From Allobosea sp039673065 (GTDB taxonomy: Bacteria > Pseudomonadota > Alphaproteobacteria > Rhizobiales > Beijerinckiaceae), in NCBI RefSeq assembly GCF_039673065.1, contig NZ_JBDJKW010000001.1:186001-250000 (forward strand): 64,000 nt of DNA. Reading direction: 5' to 3'. Of the stretch, positions 44,321 to 52,972 are shown piece by piece (position 1 is the first letter of the stretch; each line of letters opens with the position of its first letter). The notes below the pieces were generated by a model. That model was given only the letters and a program-made list of their open reading frames with translations, did not search any database and was not told where the DNA came from. A program made the translations under genes and the position numbers.

Positions 44321-46630
44321 TCAGCCGTGATAGCCGGCCTCCCGCAGGGCGCGGAACACCTTGACCGGCGTCGCCGGCATGTCGATCGCGGTGATGCCGG
44401 CCGCGCGGTTCAGCGCGTCGACCATCGCGTTCATCACCGCCGGGCAGGCACCGATGGCGCCGGCCTCGCCCGCGCCCTTCACCCCCAGCGCATTGGTGAC
44501 GCAGGGCACGTTGCGCGTCTCGAACCGGAAGTTCGGGATGTCGATCGCCCGCGGCAGCGCATAGTCCATGAAGGTGGCGGTCAGCATCTGGCCGCTGTCG
44601 TCGAAGCGGATCTCCTCCATCAGCGCCTGGCCGATGCCCTGCGCCGCGCCGCCATGCACCTGGCCCTGCAGCATGATCGGGTTCAGCGTCACGCCGAAAT
44701 CGTCGACCACGACATAGTTGAGGATCTCGGTGCCGCCGGTCTGCGGATCGACCTCGATCTCGACCACATGCGTGCCGTTCGGATAGGTCGCCTCCGGCGG
44801 TTGCCAGCTCTGGTGGACGCGCAATTGCTCGGCACCGGCGCCCGGCAGGGCCGCCAGCGCCTTCAGGTCGATGCTGCGATCGGTGCCGACGATGCGCACG
44901 GCGCCGTCGACGATCTCGAGATCGCCGGTGCTGGCTTCCAGCGCGTCGGAGGCGAGCTGCTTGAGATTGCCCGCCAGGATGCCGGTCGCCGCGTCGAGCG
45001 CCGCGCCGCCGACGGGAATCGAGCGCGAGCCGCCCGTGCCCGAGCCGGTCGCGATCAGGTCGGTATCGCCCTGCACGACGCGGATGCGGTCCATCGGGAT
45101 GTCGAGATGCTGCGAGACCAGCTGCGAATAGGCGGTCTCGTGGCCCTGCCCGTTCGACTGGGTGCCGATCAGCACGGTGACCGTGCCGTCCTTCTCCAGC
45201 ATCACAGTCGCGCTCTCGGGGCCGCCGCCGCCGCAGGCCTCGATATAGCAGGACATGCCGATGCCCCGCAGCTTGCCGGCCTTGCGCGAGAGCTTGATGC
45301 GGTCGCGGAAGCCCTGCCAGTCGGCCACTTCCATGGCGCGGCGCATATGGCCCTCGAACTCGCCCGAATCGTAGACCGGCCCGGTCTGCGTCACATGCGG
45401 CATCTCGCCGGGCTTCACGAAGTTCAGCGCCCTCACCGCATCGGGGCTCTTGCCGGTCTCGCGCGCGATCGCGTCGACCAGCCGCTCGATGAGATAGGCC
45501 GCCTCGGGCCGGCCCGCGCCGCGATAGGCGTCGACCGGCATGGTGTGGGTCAGCACGCCGCGGATCTGCACATGCACCGCCGGGATATTGTAGCAGCCCG
45601 GCGTCATCGTGGTGCCGACCCAGGGGATGAAGGGCCCGTATTGCGAGAGATAGGCGCCCATCTCGGCGGCGAGGTCGACCTTGAGGCCGATGAACCGGCC
45701 GCGCTTGTCGAGCGCCATGGTCGCAGTCGTCAGGTTGGCGCGGCCATGGGTGTCTGCGAGGAAGTGCTCGGTGCGGTCCGCGACCCAGCGCACCGGGCGC
45801 TTGAGCTTTTCCGCCGCCACCATGGCGAGCGGATATTCGCGGTACATGAAGATCTTGGTGCCGAAGCCGCCGCCGACATCGGGCGTGATCACCCGGATGC
45901 GGGCCGGGTCGACCTTGAGGATGTTCTTGGCGAGGATGTCGCGCGTGCCATGGCTGCCCTGGCTGCCGAGCGTCAGCGTCCAGCGCTTGGCCGCCTTGTC
46001 GTAGTCGGCGATGCAGGCGCGCGTCTCCATGTAGTTGGAGGCGAGACGGTTGTTGACGATGGTGATCGAGACCATGCGGTCGGCCTTGGCGAAGGCGGCC
46101 TCGGTCTTGGCGCGGTCGCCCTGCTCGGCCTCGAAGGCGATGTTGCCGCCGCGGTCGGGCCAGACCTGCGGCGCGCCCTCGGCCAGCGCCTCGGCGATGC
46201 CCGTGATCGCCGGCAGGGTCTCGAACTCGATCTCGATCGCCTCGGCGGCGTCGCGGGCCTGGAGCAGCGTATCGGCCACCACGAAGGCGATGGCCTCGCC
46301 GACATGGCGCACCGTATCGGTCGGCAGCACCGGCACGGGCAGCGACGTCACCGGCTCGCCCGAGGCTGTCTTGATCAGGCCCTTGCAGGGAATGTCGCCG
46401 AGATGGGCGATGTCCTCGCCCGTCAGGATCAGGCGCACGCCCTTGCGCTTGCGGGCGGCCTCCTTGTCGACGATCCGGAACTTGGCATGGGCATGGGGCG
46501 AGCGCAGCACATAGGCGTGGAGCGCGCCCTCGACCGCGATATCGTCGGTGTAACGGCCCGCCCCGGTGGTCAGGCGCTGGTCTTCGACCCGCCGCACCGG
46601 CTGGCCCATTCCGAACTTCATCGGACGCAT
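44321..46630 (-). CDS. xanthine/aldehyde oxidase-type molybdopterin subunit (CoxL-like, form II)
   Basis: 769 residues from ATG 46630. Family start: FGMGQPVRRVEDQRLTTGAG. Mo-cofactor motifs are GGGFG in DVGGGFGTKIF, the active-site loop AYRGAGR near residue 370 and the catalytic Glu in GAGEAGAIG (near 720). The AYRGAGR loop marks a form II enzyme rather than true CO dehydrogenase (AYXCSFR). It would hydroxylate an aldehyde or N-heterocycle. The usual 2Fe-2S and FAD subunit genes are absent beside it. Instead two cytochromes c follow. No Tat signal is seen. Confidence 0.88.
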   Translation of the reverse strand: MRPMKFGMGQPVRRVEDQRLTTGAGRYTDDIAVEGALHAYVLRSPHAHAKFRIVDKEAARKRKGVRLILTGEDIAHLGDIPCKGLIKTASGEPVTSLPVPVLPTDTVRHVGEAIAFVVADTLLQARDAAEAIEIEFETLPAITGIAEALAEGAPQVWPDRGGNIAFEAEQGDRAKTEAAFAKADRMVSITIVNNRLASNYMETRACIADYDKAAKRWTLTLGSQGSHGTRDILAKNILKVDPARIRVITPDVGGGFGTKIFMYREYPLAMVAAEKLKRPVRWVADRTEHFLADTHGRANLTTATMALDKRGRFIGLKVDLAAEMGAYLSQYGPFIPWVGTTMTPGCYNIPAVHVQIRGVLTHTMPVDAYRGAGRPEAAYLIERLVDAIARETGKSPDAVRALNFVKPGEMPHVTQTGPVYDSGEFEGHMRRAMEVADWQGFRDRIKLSRKAGKLRGIGMSCYIEACGGGGPESATVMLEKDGTVTVLIGTQSNGQGHETAYSQLVSQHLDIPMDRIRVVQGDTDLIATGSGTGGSRSIPVGGAALDAATGILAGNLKQLASDALEASTGDLEIVDGAVRIVGTDRSIDLKALAALPGAGAEQLRVHQSWQPPEATYPNGTHVVEIEVDPQTGGTEILNYVVVDDFGVTLNPIMLQGQVHGGAAQGIGQALMEEIRFDDSGQMLTATFMDYALPRAIDIPNFRFETRNVPCVTNALGVKGAGEAGAIGACPAVMNAMVDALNRAAGITAIDMPATPVKVFRALREAGYHG

Positions 46631-46678
46631 CGGCAGTTTCCTTCGGATCAGTCTGAAGAAAAAGTGCCGCAGCATAGG

Positions 46679-46721
46679 CGAGGCGCCGGCCCGGTCAAAG
46701 GCTGACCAAGCCGGCGCCTCG
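46679..46721. repeat. nested inverted repeat upstream of CoxL-like gene
   Basis: A perfect 12-bp outer stem (46679-46690 with 46710-46721) encloses a 5-bp inner stem (GGTCA 46693-46697 with TGACC 46703-46707). It is 49 bp before the CoxL-like start. It may be an operator or mRNA structure. Confidence 0.5.
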
Positions 46722-46723
46722 AT

Positions 46724-46741
46724 AAAAAGGCCGCGCGGGCC
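46724..46741 (-). terminator. probable terminator of the DUF3829-like gene
   Basis: On the minus strand GGCC-CGCGC-GGCC is followed by five T. The stem is short but the T run is clear, 6 bp past the stop. Confidence 0.45.
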
Positions 46742-46746
46742 GGCGC

Positions 46747-47706
46747 TCAGCGAATGACGCGCTGGGCGCTGTCGGCCATGCTGACCATCATGTTGTAGCT
46801 GGAGACCAGCCGGTTGGCGTCGCTGGCCGCGCCGCCGCGGCGGACGTCGCCCTTGGTCTTGCCGAGCTTCTCGCGGAAGTCGCGCAGGCTGCCGAGCCAG
46901 GAGCCGGCCGAGCTCTCGATCATCGGCACGCCGGAACCGTTGTTGCGGTCCTTGAATTCGTCCATCTCGCGGACCGCCCCGGCATAGCCTGCCAGCGCCA
47001 CGTCGAAGGCCTTGAGATCGACGACGGGATGGTCGTTGGTCGGCATCAGGTCCATCACCGCGCGGGCGTTGATCATGATGTTGCGGATCTGCCAGCGGGC
47101 CGAACGACCTTCCGCCGCCTCGATCGCCGCCAGTTCGCGCCCGTCGACCTCCTTCTTGAAGGCGTTGAGGTGCATGTCGAACTGGGCCCGCTCGCGCAGG
47201 AAGGCCTCGGCGGCCGGCACGAGCTTCTCGTGCAGGGCGCGGCCCTCGGCGGCGCCGTCGTCGCGATAGTCCTTGCGGTCGTAATAGCGATAGGCGCGGG
47301 TGATCAGCGGAGCGAGCTCCTCATAGGCCGCGATATAGCGCTTGGCGGCTTCGTCCAGCGCCGGCTGGGAGGGCTGCGCCCCGGCCGCGGCCTGCGCCTT
47401 CTCGATCTCCGTCTTCACATCGTACAGGCTGTAGAGCCCATAGGTGATGTAGCGCTCCTTGCCGGTCGGGCCGCGCTTGAGGTCCACCCAGCTGGTGTAG
47501 CGGTTCCAGGAATCGATGGCACGCAGCGTGCGGTTGGCCAGCGAGGTGTAGGCGTTGGCCTTGGCGATCGCGGCCTGCAGGTCCGCATCCTGCGCGACAA
47601 CCTTCTTCGCGGCCTGCGGCGCGCCTTGCGCGAACACCGGCGGCGAGACGGACCCGGTGCACAGCAGAGCGGCCACGGACAGACGGAGGAAGCGGGAAGC
47701 CTTCAT
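46747..47706 (-). CDS. exported DUF3829 (YiiG-like) protein
   Basis: 319 residues from ATG 47706. The signal peptide (RLSVAALLCTGSVSPPVFA) cleaves near residue 26. A helical mature part follows: ANAYTSLANRTLRAIDSWNRYTSW, then QFDMHLNAFKKEVDGRELAAIE and NIMINARAVMDLM. It ends MMVSMADSAQRVIR. It matches the DUF3829 group of periplasmic or lipid-anchored proteins of unknown role. A Cys is present in the signal but no good lipobox. It is alone, between the rhodanese and the CoxL-like gene. Confidence 0.7.
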   Translation of the reverse strand: MKASRFLRLSVAALLCTGSVSPPVFAQGAPQAAKKVVAQDADLQAAIAKANAYTSLANRTLRAIDSWNRYTSWVDLKRGPTGKERYITYGLYSLYDVKTEIEKAQAAAGAQPSQPALDEAAKRYIAAYEELAPLITRAYRYYDRKDYRDDGAAEGRALHEKLVPAAEAFLRERAQFDMHLNAFKKEVDGRELAAIEAAEGRSARWQIRNIMINARAVMDLMPTNDHPVVDLKAFDVALAGYAGAVREMDEFKDRNNGSGVPMIESSAGSWLGSLRDFREKLGKTKGDVRRGGAASDANRLVSSYNMMVSMADSAQRVIR

Positions 47707-47799
47707 CAGGACACCTTGGTTCGACCACGGCCAGAGCGGGCCGCGCCTGCTTATCGGTGCTTCGGACGGGCGCGGCAACCGTCGCCGTGGCGGCGGCGC

Positions 47800-48114
47800 T
47801 CAGCGCGCGACCGCTTCCCCATGGGCAACCCAGTCGCGGAAGCCGCCGGCGTAATGGGTGTCGACGTCGAGCCCGGCGGACTGCGCATAGGCCATGGCGT
47901 GCAGCGAGCGCACGCCGGAGCCACAGGACAGGACGAGCGTCTTGCCCGGCACGGACGGCAGGTCGGCGGGATCGAACTGCGAGAGCGGCAGCGACACTGA
48001 ACCGGGGATGTGGCCGGCCATGAACTCGTGTGGCTCGCGCACGTCGACGATCAGGATGCTGCCGTCGGCGAGCCTCGCCTTGACCTCGTCGATGTCGAGC
48101 GCGTTCACGATCAT
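47800..48114 (-). CDS. rhodanese-domain protein
   Basis: 104 residues, one rhodanese domain. The active-site loop CGSGVRS has Cys 64 as the likely persulfide carrier. VDVREPHEFMAGHIPGSVSLPL (about 23-44) is the family's first signature and HYAGGFRDW its last. It would transfer sulfane sulfur, for example to cyanide, thiols or sulfur-carrier proteins. The start is ATG 48114. No partner gene is adjacent. Confidence 0.88.
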   Translation of the reverse strand: MIVNALDIDEVKARLADGSILIVDVREPHEFMAGHIPGSVSLPLSQFDPADLPSVPGKTLVLSCGSGVRSLHAMAYAQSAGLDVDTHYAGGFRDWVAHGEAVAR

Positions 48115-48209
48115 GCTGGCTTACATCCGGCTGGCGCGGCGCCTGAATGACGGCGGCGCGGAAGGCCCTTGCCTACCGCGCCGCGATCGTCGCGTCGAGA
48201 TGGCCGCGC

Positions 48210-48653
48210 TCAGCCCTGCGGCGGAATGCGCAGTACCCAGCCCGGCTGGATCAGGTCGGGGTTCTTCACCGGCGGCGTGTTGGCCTTGACGATCTCGGTG
48301 TATTTGGCGCCGTTGCCCTTGCCGTAATGCGCCTCGGCGATCTTCCAGAGCGTGTCGCCCTTCTGCACCGTGTAGAACACGGCGTCGGTGGCGGCGTTGG
48401 CGACCTTCAGCTCGGACTCGACCTCGCTGACGCCGGCCGTGTTGCCGAGCGCGAGGATGATCTTCTCGGCTTCCTCGGTCGAGGCGGCCGAGCCGGACAC
48501 CTTCACCTTGCCGTCGACCACGTCGATCTTCACGTCGGCCGGCAGGCCGTGGCTGGCGAGCTCCTTCTGCAACTCATCGGCGCTGGCCGCCTTGGCCGCG
48601 CTGGAGCCGAAGATCTTGGCGCCGGCATCCTTGATGAAACTGAACAGACCCAT
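48210..48653 (-). CDS. BON and LysM domain protein (Kbp/YgaU-like)
   Basis: 147 residues from ATG 48653. The N-terminus is MGLFSFIKDAGAKIFG. A BON domain lies at about 28-85 (LQKELASHGLPADVKIDVVDGKVKVSGS). A LysM domain lies at about 93-145 (YTVQKGDTLWKIAEAHYGKGNGAKYTEIVKAN, then PDLIQPGWVLRIP). The layout equals E. coli Kbp (YgaU), a cytoplasmic K+-binding protein. A Kef antiporter is in this window but about 12 kb away, so no link is claimed. Confidence 0.9.
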   Translation of the reverse strand: MGLFSFIKDAGAKIFGSSAAKAASADELQKELASHGLPADVKIDVVDGKVKVSGSAASTEEAEKIILALGNTAGVSEVESELKVANAATDAVFYTVQKGDTLWKIAEAHYGKGNGAKYTEIVKANTPPVKNPDLIQPGWVLRIPPQG

Positions 48654-48830
48654 GTGGTGCACCTCCAGATTGCAGGATGAGCATCAAGCCCTTTCGGCAT
48701 GGCAAGTTCAAGACGCATGCGTGACCGCCGTCGCGGGCGCGTCTCGCGACTTCCCCCCCGCCTCCAAGACTGGCAAAAGCGGCGCAGACATAAGGCGGGC
48801 GCACCGGCGCCCCTCGCGAAAGGCCGCCCG

Positions 48831-49265
48831 ATGACCGCCCTCACCCTCGACCAGGCCCGCACCATCGCCGACGCCGCGCTCGACCACGCCCGCGGTAACG
48901 GCCTGAAACCGCTGGCGATCTGCATCCTCGACGCCAGCGGCGTCTGCAAACTGGCAATCGCGCAAGACGGCACCAGCCTGAAGCGCGGCGAGATCGCGCT
49001 CGGCAAGGCCAACGGCGCGGTGGCACTCGGCGTCGGCCCGCGCGCCCTCAACAAGATGGCGATCGAGCGCCCTCATTTTATCAACGGCGCAGCGCTCGCC
49101 ATCGGCGGCCCGCTCGTCCCGGTGCCCGGAGGCGCCCTGATTCGCGACGCCGAGGGCACGCTGCTCGGCGCCATCGGCATCTCCGGCGACACCTCTGACA
49201 ATGACGAGGCGGCGGCGCTGGCCGGCATCAAGGCTGCCGGCCTCGCGGCCGAGACCGGCGCCTGA
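48831..49265 (+). CDS. GlcG/HbpS-type heme-binding-like protein
   Basis: 144 residues from ATG 48831. The fold signature is LTLDQARTIADAALDHARGNGLKPLAICILDASG. It continues with GKANGAVALGVGPRAL and ends GAIGISGDTSDNDEAAALAGIKAAGL. Members include GlcG of the glycolate locus and the heme-binding HbpS, but many have no known job. It lies 30 bp before the ferredoxin-NADP reductase gene on the same strand, so a redox-related role is plausible. Confidence 0.83.
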   Translation: MTALTLDQARTIADAALDHARGNGLKPLAICILDASGVCKLAIAQDGTSLKRGEIALGKANGAVALGVGPRALNKMAIERPHFINGAALAIGGPLVPVPGGALIRDAEGTLLGAIGISGDTSDNDEAAALAGIKAAGLAAETGA

Positions 49266-49295
49266 GCGCGCGACGCCGAGAACGAAGAGCCGACC

Positions 49296-50363
49296 ATGAC
49301 AGCCATGAATCCGGACGCCAGCCACGACGGCGCCCCCATCGAAACCGACGTGGTGATCGTCGGCGCCGGGCCCTGCGGCCTCTTCGCCGTTTTCCAGCTC
49401 GGCATGCTCGACATCCGCGCGCATGTCGTCGACATCCTGCCGCGCATCGGCGGGCAATGCGTCGAGCTCTATCCCGAGAAGCCGATCTACGACATTCCCG
49501 GCTTCGCCGCGGTCACGGGCCAGGCGCTGATCGACAATCTCGCGCGGCAGATCGCGCCCTTCGAGGCCGCCTTCCATCTCGGCCAGATGGTCGAGAGACT
49601 GGACGCGGTCGGCACGCCGGAGGCGCCGCGCTTCGCGCTGCGCACCGACACCGGCACGCGCTTTATCGCCAAGGCGGTACTGATCGCCGCCGGCGGCGGC
49701 TCCTTCCAGCCCAAGCGCCCGCCCATCCCCGGCATCGAGAGCTATGAGGGCGAGAGCGTCCTCTACGCGGTGCGCCGGATCGAGGCCTTCCGCGACCGCG
49801 AGATCCTGATCGTCGGCGGCGGCGATTCGGCGCTGGACTGGACGCTGGCTCTGCAGCCGGTGGCGAAACGGGTGACGCTAATGCATCGTCGCGACGATTT
49901 CCGCGCCGCGCCGCATTCGGTCGACCAGATGCGCGCGCTGGTGGCATCGGGCGCCATCGACCTGCGCATTGGCCAGGTGACCGGGCTCGAAGGCGACGGC
50001 AGCCGGCTCTCGGCCGTGATCTGTCGCGACGATCGCGGCGGCGGCTTCACCATCGCCTGCGATACGATGCTGCCCTTCTTCGGCCTGACCAAGAAGCTCG
50101 GCCCGCTGGCAGACTGGGGCATCGGCCTGACCGAGAACCAGATCGCGGTGGAGACCTCGGCCTTCGAGAGCAGCGTGCCGGGCATCTTCGCCATCGGCGA
50201 CATCAACACCTATCCCGGCAAGCTCAAGCTGATCCTGTCGGGCTTTCACGAGGCGGCGCTGGCGGCCCATCGCATCCACCGCTACGTCCATCCGGACAAG
50301 CGGCTGACCTTCCAGCACTCGACCTCGTCCACGGTGATCCAGGCGAAGCTCGGCTCAGCCTGA
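49296..50363 (+). CDS. ferredoxin--NADP reductase, TrxR-like type 2
   Basis: 355 residues. FAD motif VGAGPCGLF is at about 22-30. ILPRIGGQCVELYPEKPIYDIPGF follows, with no CxxC redox pair, which sets it apart from thioredoxin reductase. The NADP motif GGGDSALDW is near residue 173. The C-terminal extension HSTSSTVIQAKLG is the family's stacking tail. It moves electrons between NADPH and ferredoxin or flavodoxin in the cytoplasm. The start is ATG 49296, or possibly ATG 49305. Confidence 0.92.
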   Translation: MTAMNPDASHDGAPIETDVVIVGAGPCGLFAVFQLGMLDIRAHVVDILPRIGGQCVELYPEKPIYDIPGFAAVTGQALIDNLARQIAPFEAAFHLGQMVERLDAVGTPEAPRFALRTDTGTRFIAKAVLIAAGGGSFQPKRPPIPGIESYEGESVLYAVRRIEAFRDREILIVGGGDSALDWTLALQPVAKRVTLMHRRDDFRAAPHSVDQMRALVASGAIDLRIGQVTGLEGDGSRLSAVICRDDRGGGFTIACDTMLPFFGLTKKLGPLADWGIGLTENQIAVETSAFESSVPGIFAIGDINTYPGKLKLILSGFHEAALAAHRIHRYVHPDKRLTFQHSTSSTVIQAKLGSA

Positions 50364-50408
50364 TCCCCAGTCGTGTGACGCGCGGTGCCAGCAGGCACCG
50401 GCGATCGT

Positions 50409-52859
50409 TCACTGGAAGCGCGGCGAGGCGGCGCGCTGATCCTCGACCGGCAGCTGGCGCGGCTCCGGCGGCTCCAGGCCGAGGCGCGTCGCCGGCGAGC
50501 CGGAGGGCCCGCGGCCCGGCGCCGTCGCGACCTCGCTCTGCGGCTCGAGTTTCTCCTCGACCCGCTCGCGCAGCTCGGCGATCGCCCCCTCGACCGGGTG
50601 GAAGCTGAAGCGGACCTTGTGCGTGCCCGCCGGCACCTGCACGGCGCGGAACAGCACATTGGCCTTCAGGATCTCGGCCGGGACGCCGTCGACCTCGGCC
50701 CGCCACCACGGATGCCAGATGTCGTTGAGCAGCACGAAGCCGGCCCGGTCGGCGCTGACGTCGATCTCGATCTGCGTGTTGCGGTAGCGCGTCAGCCGCA
50801 CCTCGCCGCGGCCCGGCCCGGCGCCCTGGGGCGAGGCCATCGGCGGCTCGCTCTCGAGCAGCACCACCTGGCGGGGATCGCTCTCCGGCCACTGGCCCGT
50901 CGTGGTCATCGCGTCGAAATCGGCCATCTGCCAGCCCGAGACGAACATGGCGCGCGGCAGCGCCCGCGGGTTCTCGTAGACATAGCCGTCGCGCGTGCGG
51001 GCAACGAGGCGCAGGTCGCCGTCGTGCAGCCCGCGATCGACCTGGCCGATCGGCACCCGCGAGGCGATGAAGCGCAGGCCGAGCAGGTCGGCGAGGCGGC
51101 AATGGTAGGAGGGAAAGAGCGGCGTGAACACCCGCTCCTCCGGCGCCGCGATCGAATCGCGCGTGCCAACGGCGGCCGAGAACTCGGCGAGCCTGAGCGG
51201 ATTGTAGCCGAGCGTATGGTCGAAACCGTGCACCAGCCCGGCATTCGGCCATTCGAAGCCCATGCCGAGCAGTTCGATCCGGTCGCGCCGCGGCGAGCCG
51301 GCGGGCTGCGCCGTCAGCGTCTTGAGCAGGGCCACCGTCTCGTTGCGGGTCTCGGGGCGCAGCACGTCGTAGAGCTCGGGCGCCAGCGCCGTCGACTCGT
51401 TCGGGCCATTGTTGACCGCGAGATCGGCGCCGACGAGGCCGCAGACCAGCAGGCTCGCCAGCAGCGGCGCGGCGAGGCCGCGGCGACGGGCGATCACCGC
51501 CAGCACCGCGAGCGAGGCGACCGCCCAGCCGACGGCCGAGAGGCTCGGCACCAGCGCGTCGGCGAAATGCCCGCGCTGGCTGGCCATCAGCAGCGACAGG
51601 CCGGCGATGAGCAGCGCCGCGGCCAGCGCGACGGCGACCTCGCGCAGGATCGCGACCGGCTTCTCCTCGCTCAGCAGGCGGTGCAGCAGGTAGCCGGAGA
51701 CGATCGCGCCGAGCCCGCCGATCAGGAAGGTCGCGTCGGCCGGGCGGCGGAAGGCCTTGATGCCGGGCAGGAACTCGTAGGCGAAGTGGAAGAACGGCGT
51801 GTAGCGGCCGAGCGCGAACAGCACCATCAGCAGCAGCATGATGCTGAACGGCCGGATGGCGCGGTCCCAGAGCCAGCCGCGGCTCAGGCCAGGCGCGATC
51901 AGCAGCAGGAAGGGCAGCGCCCCGGCATAGACCTGCCCCATATTCTGCGAGAGGTAGAGCTCGCCGGCATGCCAGGCCGGGCTGTAGGGCCCCCAGAAAT
52001 CGACCTTGGGGTCGCGGGCGCCGAAGAGGTCGGCGACGAAGGCCGTGATCAGCGAGAGCGGATGCAGCGAGCCGCGCCCGGCCTCGACGATATCGACCGC
52101 CGGCCGCGTCGAGGCCTCGGCGAAGAGCCAGGTCCACAGCAGCGGCAGCGCGATCACCGCCAGCCCGGCGATGGAGGCGGCGGCGATCGGCTTCACGCTG
52201 GCGCGCAGGCTGGCCATGCCGCCAGACAGCCAGTGCGCCACCACCATGCCGACCAGCACATAGGCCGCCAGCAGCGCGACCTGGTCGGGCTCGAGCACCA
52301 TGAAGCCGGCGGCGAGGCCGGCCAGAATGCCGGCTCCGATCGTACCGCGGTCGAGCATGCGCGCGGTCAGCCAGAGCGACAGGCCGAAGAAGCCGAAGCT
52401 GGCGATCTGCCCGACATGCTGGACGCGCCAGGCAGCCGAGGCGCCGAAGGCGAAGACCAGCGCCGCGAGCAGGCCGGCGGCAGGATGCCAGCCGCGCTGG
52501 CGCGCGAACATCAGCACGCCGAGCCCGCCGCCGAGCAGGTGCAGCAGCACGTAGACGTCGACCTCGCGGAAGCTCGGCGAGGGCGAGATCAGCGCCAGCA
52601 GGATCGCCGGCGAGAAGATCAGCGATTGCGGATCGGCCACCTGCGGCGAGCCGCCGAAGACGTTGTGCGTCCAGAACGGCGACTGGCCGGAATGCAGCGC
52701 CTGCGCCAGGAACTGAATCTGGGCCTGGAAATGGGCCTTGGCATCGAAGGGGATCGTCACCGATCCGGACAGCCACGGCCAGCTCAGCACGACCCAGGCA
52801 CACACGAACAGCACAGCCGCCGGCACATAGCCGGAGCCCGTCCTCAATACGGCACGCAA
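50409..52859 (-). CDS. YfhO-like large membrane protein
   Basis: 816 residues if started at TTG 52859. A GTG at 52826 is another option. About twelve membrane helices lie in residues 12-470. A large outside or periplasmic C-terminal part follows (about 500-780). The first loop has an Asp-containing segment (FDAKAHFQAQIQFLAQAL), as in GT-C glycosyltransferases and YfhO. FRRPADATFLIGG and WRAEVDGVPAEILKANVLFRAVQVPAG are typical YfhO blocks. YfhO is involved in decorating cell-wall polymers in Firmicutes. The substrate here is unknown. It converges with the reductase gene. Confidence 0.78.
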   Translation of the reverse strand: MRAVLRTGSGYVPAAVLFVCAWVVLSWPWLSGSVTIPFDAKAHFQAQIQFLAQALHSGQSPFWTHNVFGGSPQVADPQSLIFSPAILLALISPSPSFREVDVYVLLHLLGGGLGVLMFARQRGWHPAAGLLAALVFAFGASAAWRVQHVGQIASFGFFGLSLWLTARMLDRGTIGAGILAGLAAGFMVLEPDQVALLAAYVLVGMVVAHWLSGGMASLRASVKPIAAASIAGLAVIALPLLWTWLFAEASTRPAVDIVEAGRGSLHPLSLITAFVADLFGARDPKVDFWGPYSPAWHAGELYLSQNMGQVYAGALPFLLLIAPGLSRGWLWDRAIRPFSIMLLLMVLFALGRYTPFFHFAYEFLPGIKAFRRPADATFLIGGLGAIVSGYLLHRLLSEEKPVAILREVAVALAAALLIAGLSLLMASQRGHFADALVPSLSAVGWAVASLAVLAVIARRRGLAAPLLASLLVCGLVGADLAVNNGPNESTALAPELYDVLRPETRNETVALLKTLTAQPAGSPRRDRIELLGMGFEWPNAGLVHGFDHTLGYNPLRLAEFSAAVGTRDSIAAPEERVFTPLFPSYHCRLADLLGLRFIASRVPIGQVDRGLHDGDLRLVARTRDGYVYENPRALPRAMFVSGWQMADFDAMTTTGQWPESDPRQVVLLESEPPMASPQGAGPGRGEVRLTRYRNTQIEIDVSADRAGFVLLNDIWHPWWRAEVDGVPAEILKANVLFRAVQVPAGTHKVRFSFHPVEGAIAELRERVEEKLEPQSEVATAPGRGPSGSPATRLGLEPPEPRQLPVEDQRAASPRFQ

Positions 52860-52972
52860 AACGAGCCCCCGGTCGCTGGAGATGGCCGGCGCCCCCCGCG
52901 CCGCCGGTCACATGATGGGTGTGATCCGGAGCGGACACTGCATCGGCGCAGTTGAACCGTGGCTGAACGAAA

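Noticed and set aside
44327..46705. A 792-codon plus-strand open frame opposite the CoxL-like gene
   Set aside because: It mirrors the real gene in a GC-rich frame and has no motifs.
50385..52955. An 856-codon plus-strand open frame opposite the YfhO-like gene
   Set aside because: Gln/Arg/Ala-rich shadow. The minus strand has a clear multi-helix membrane protein.
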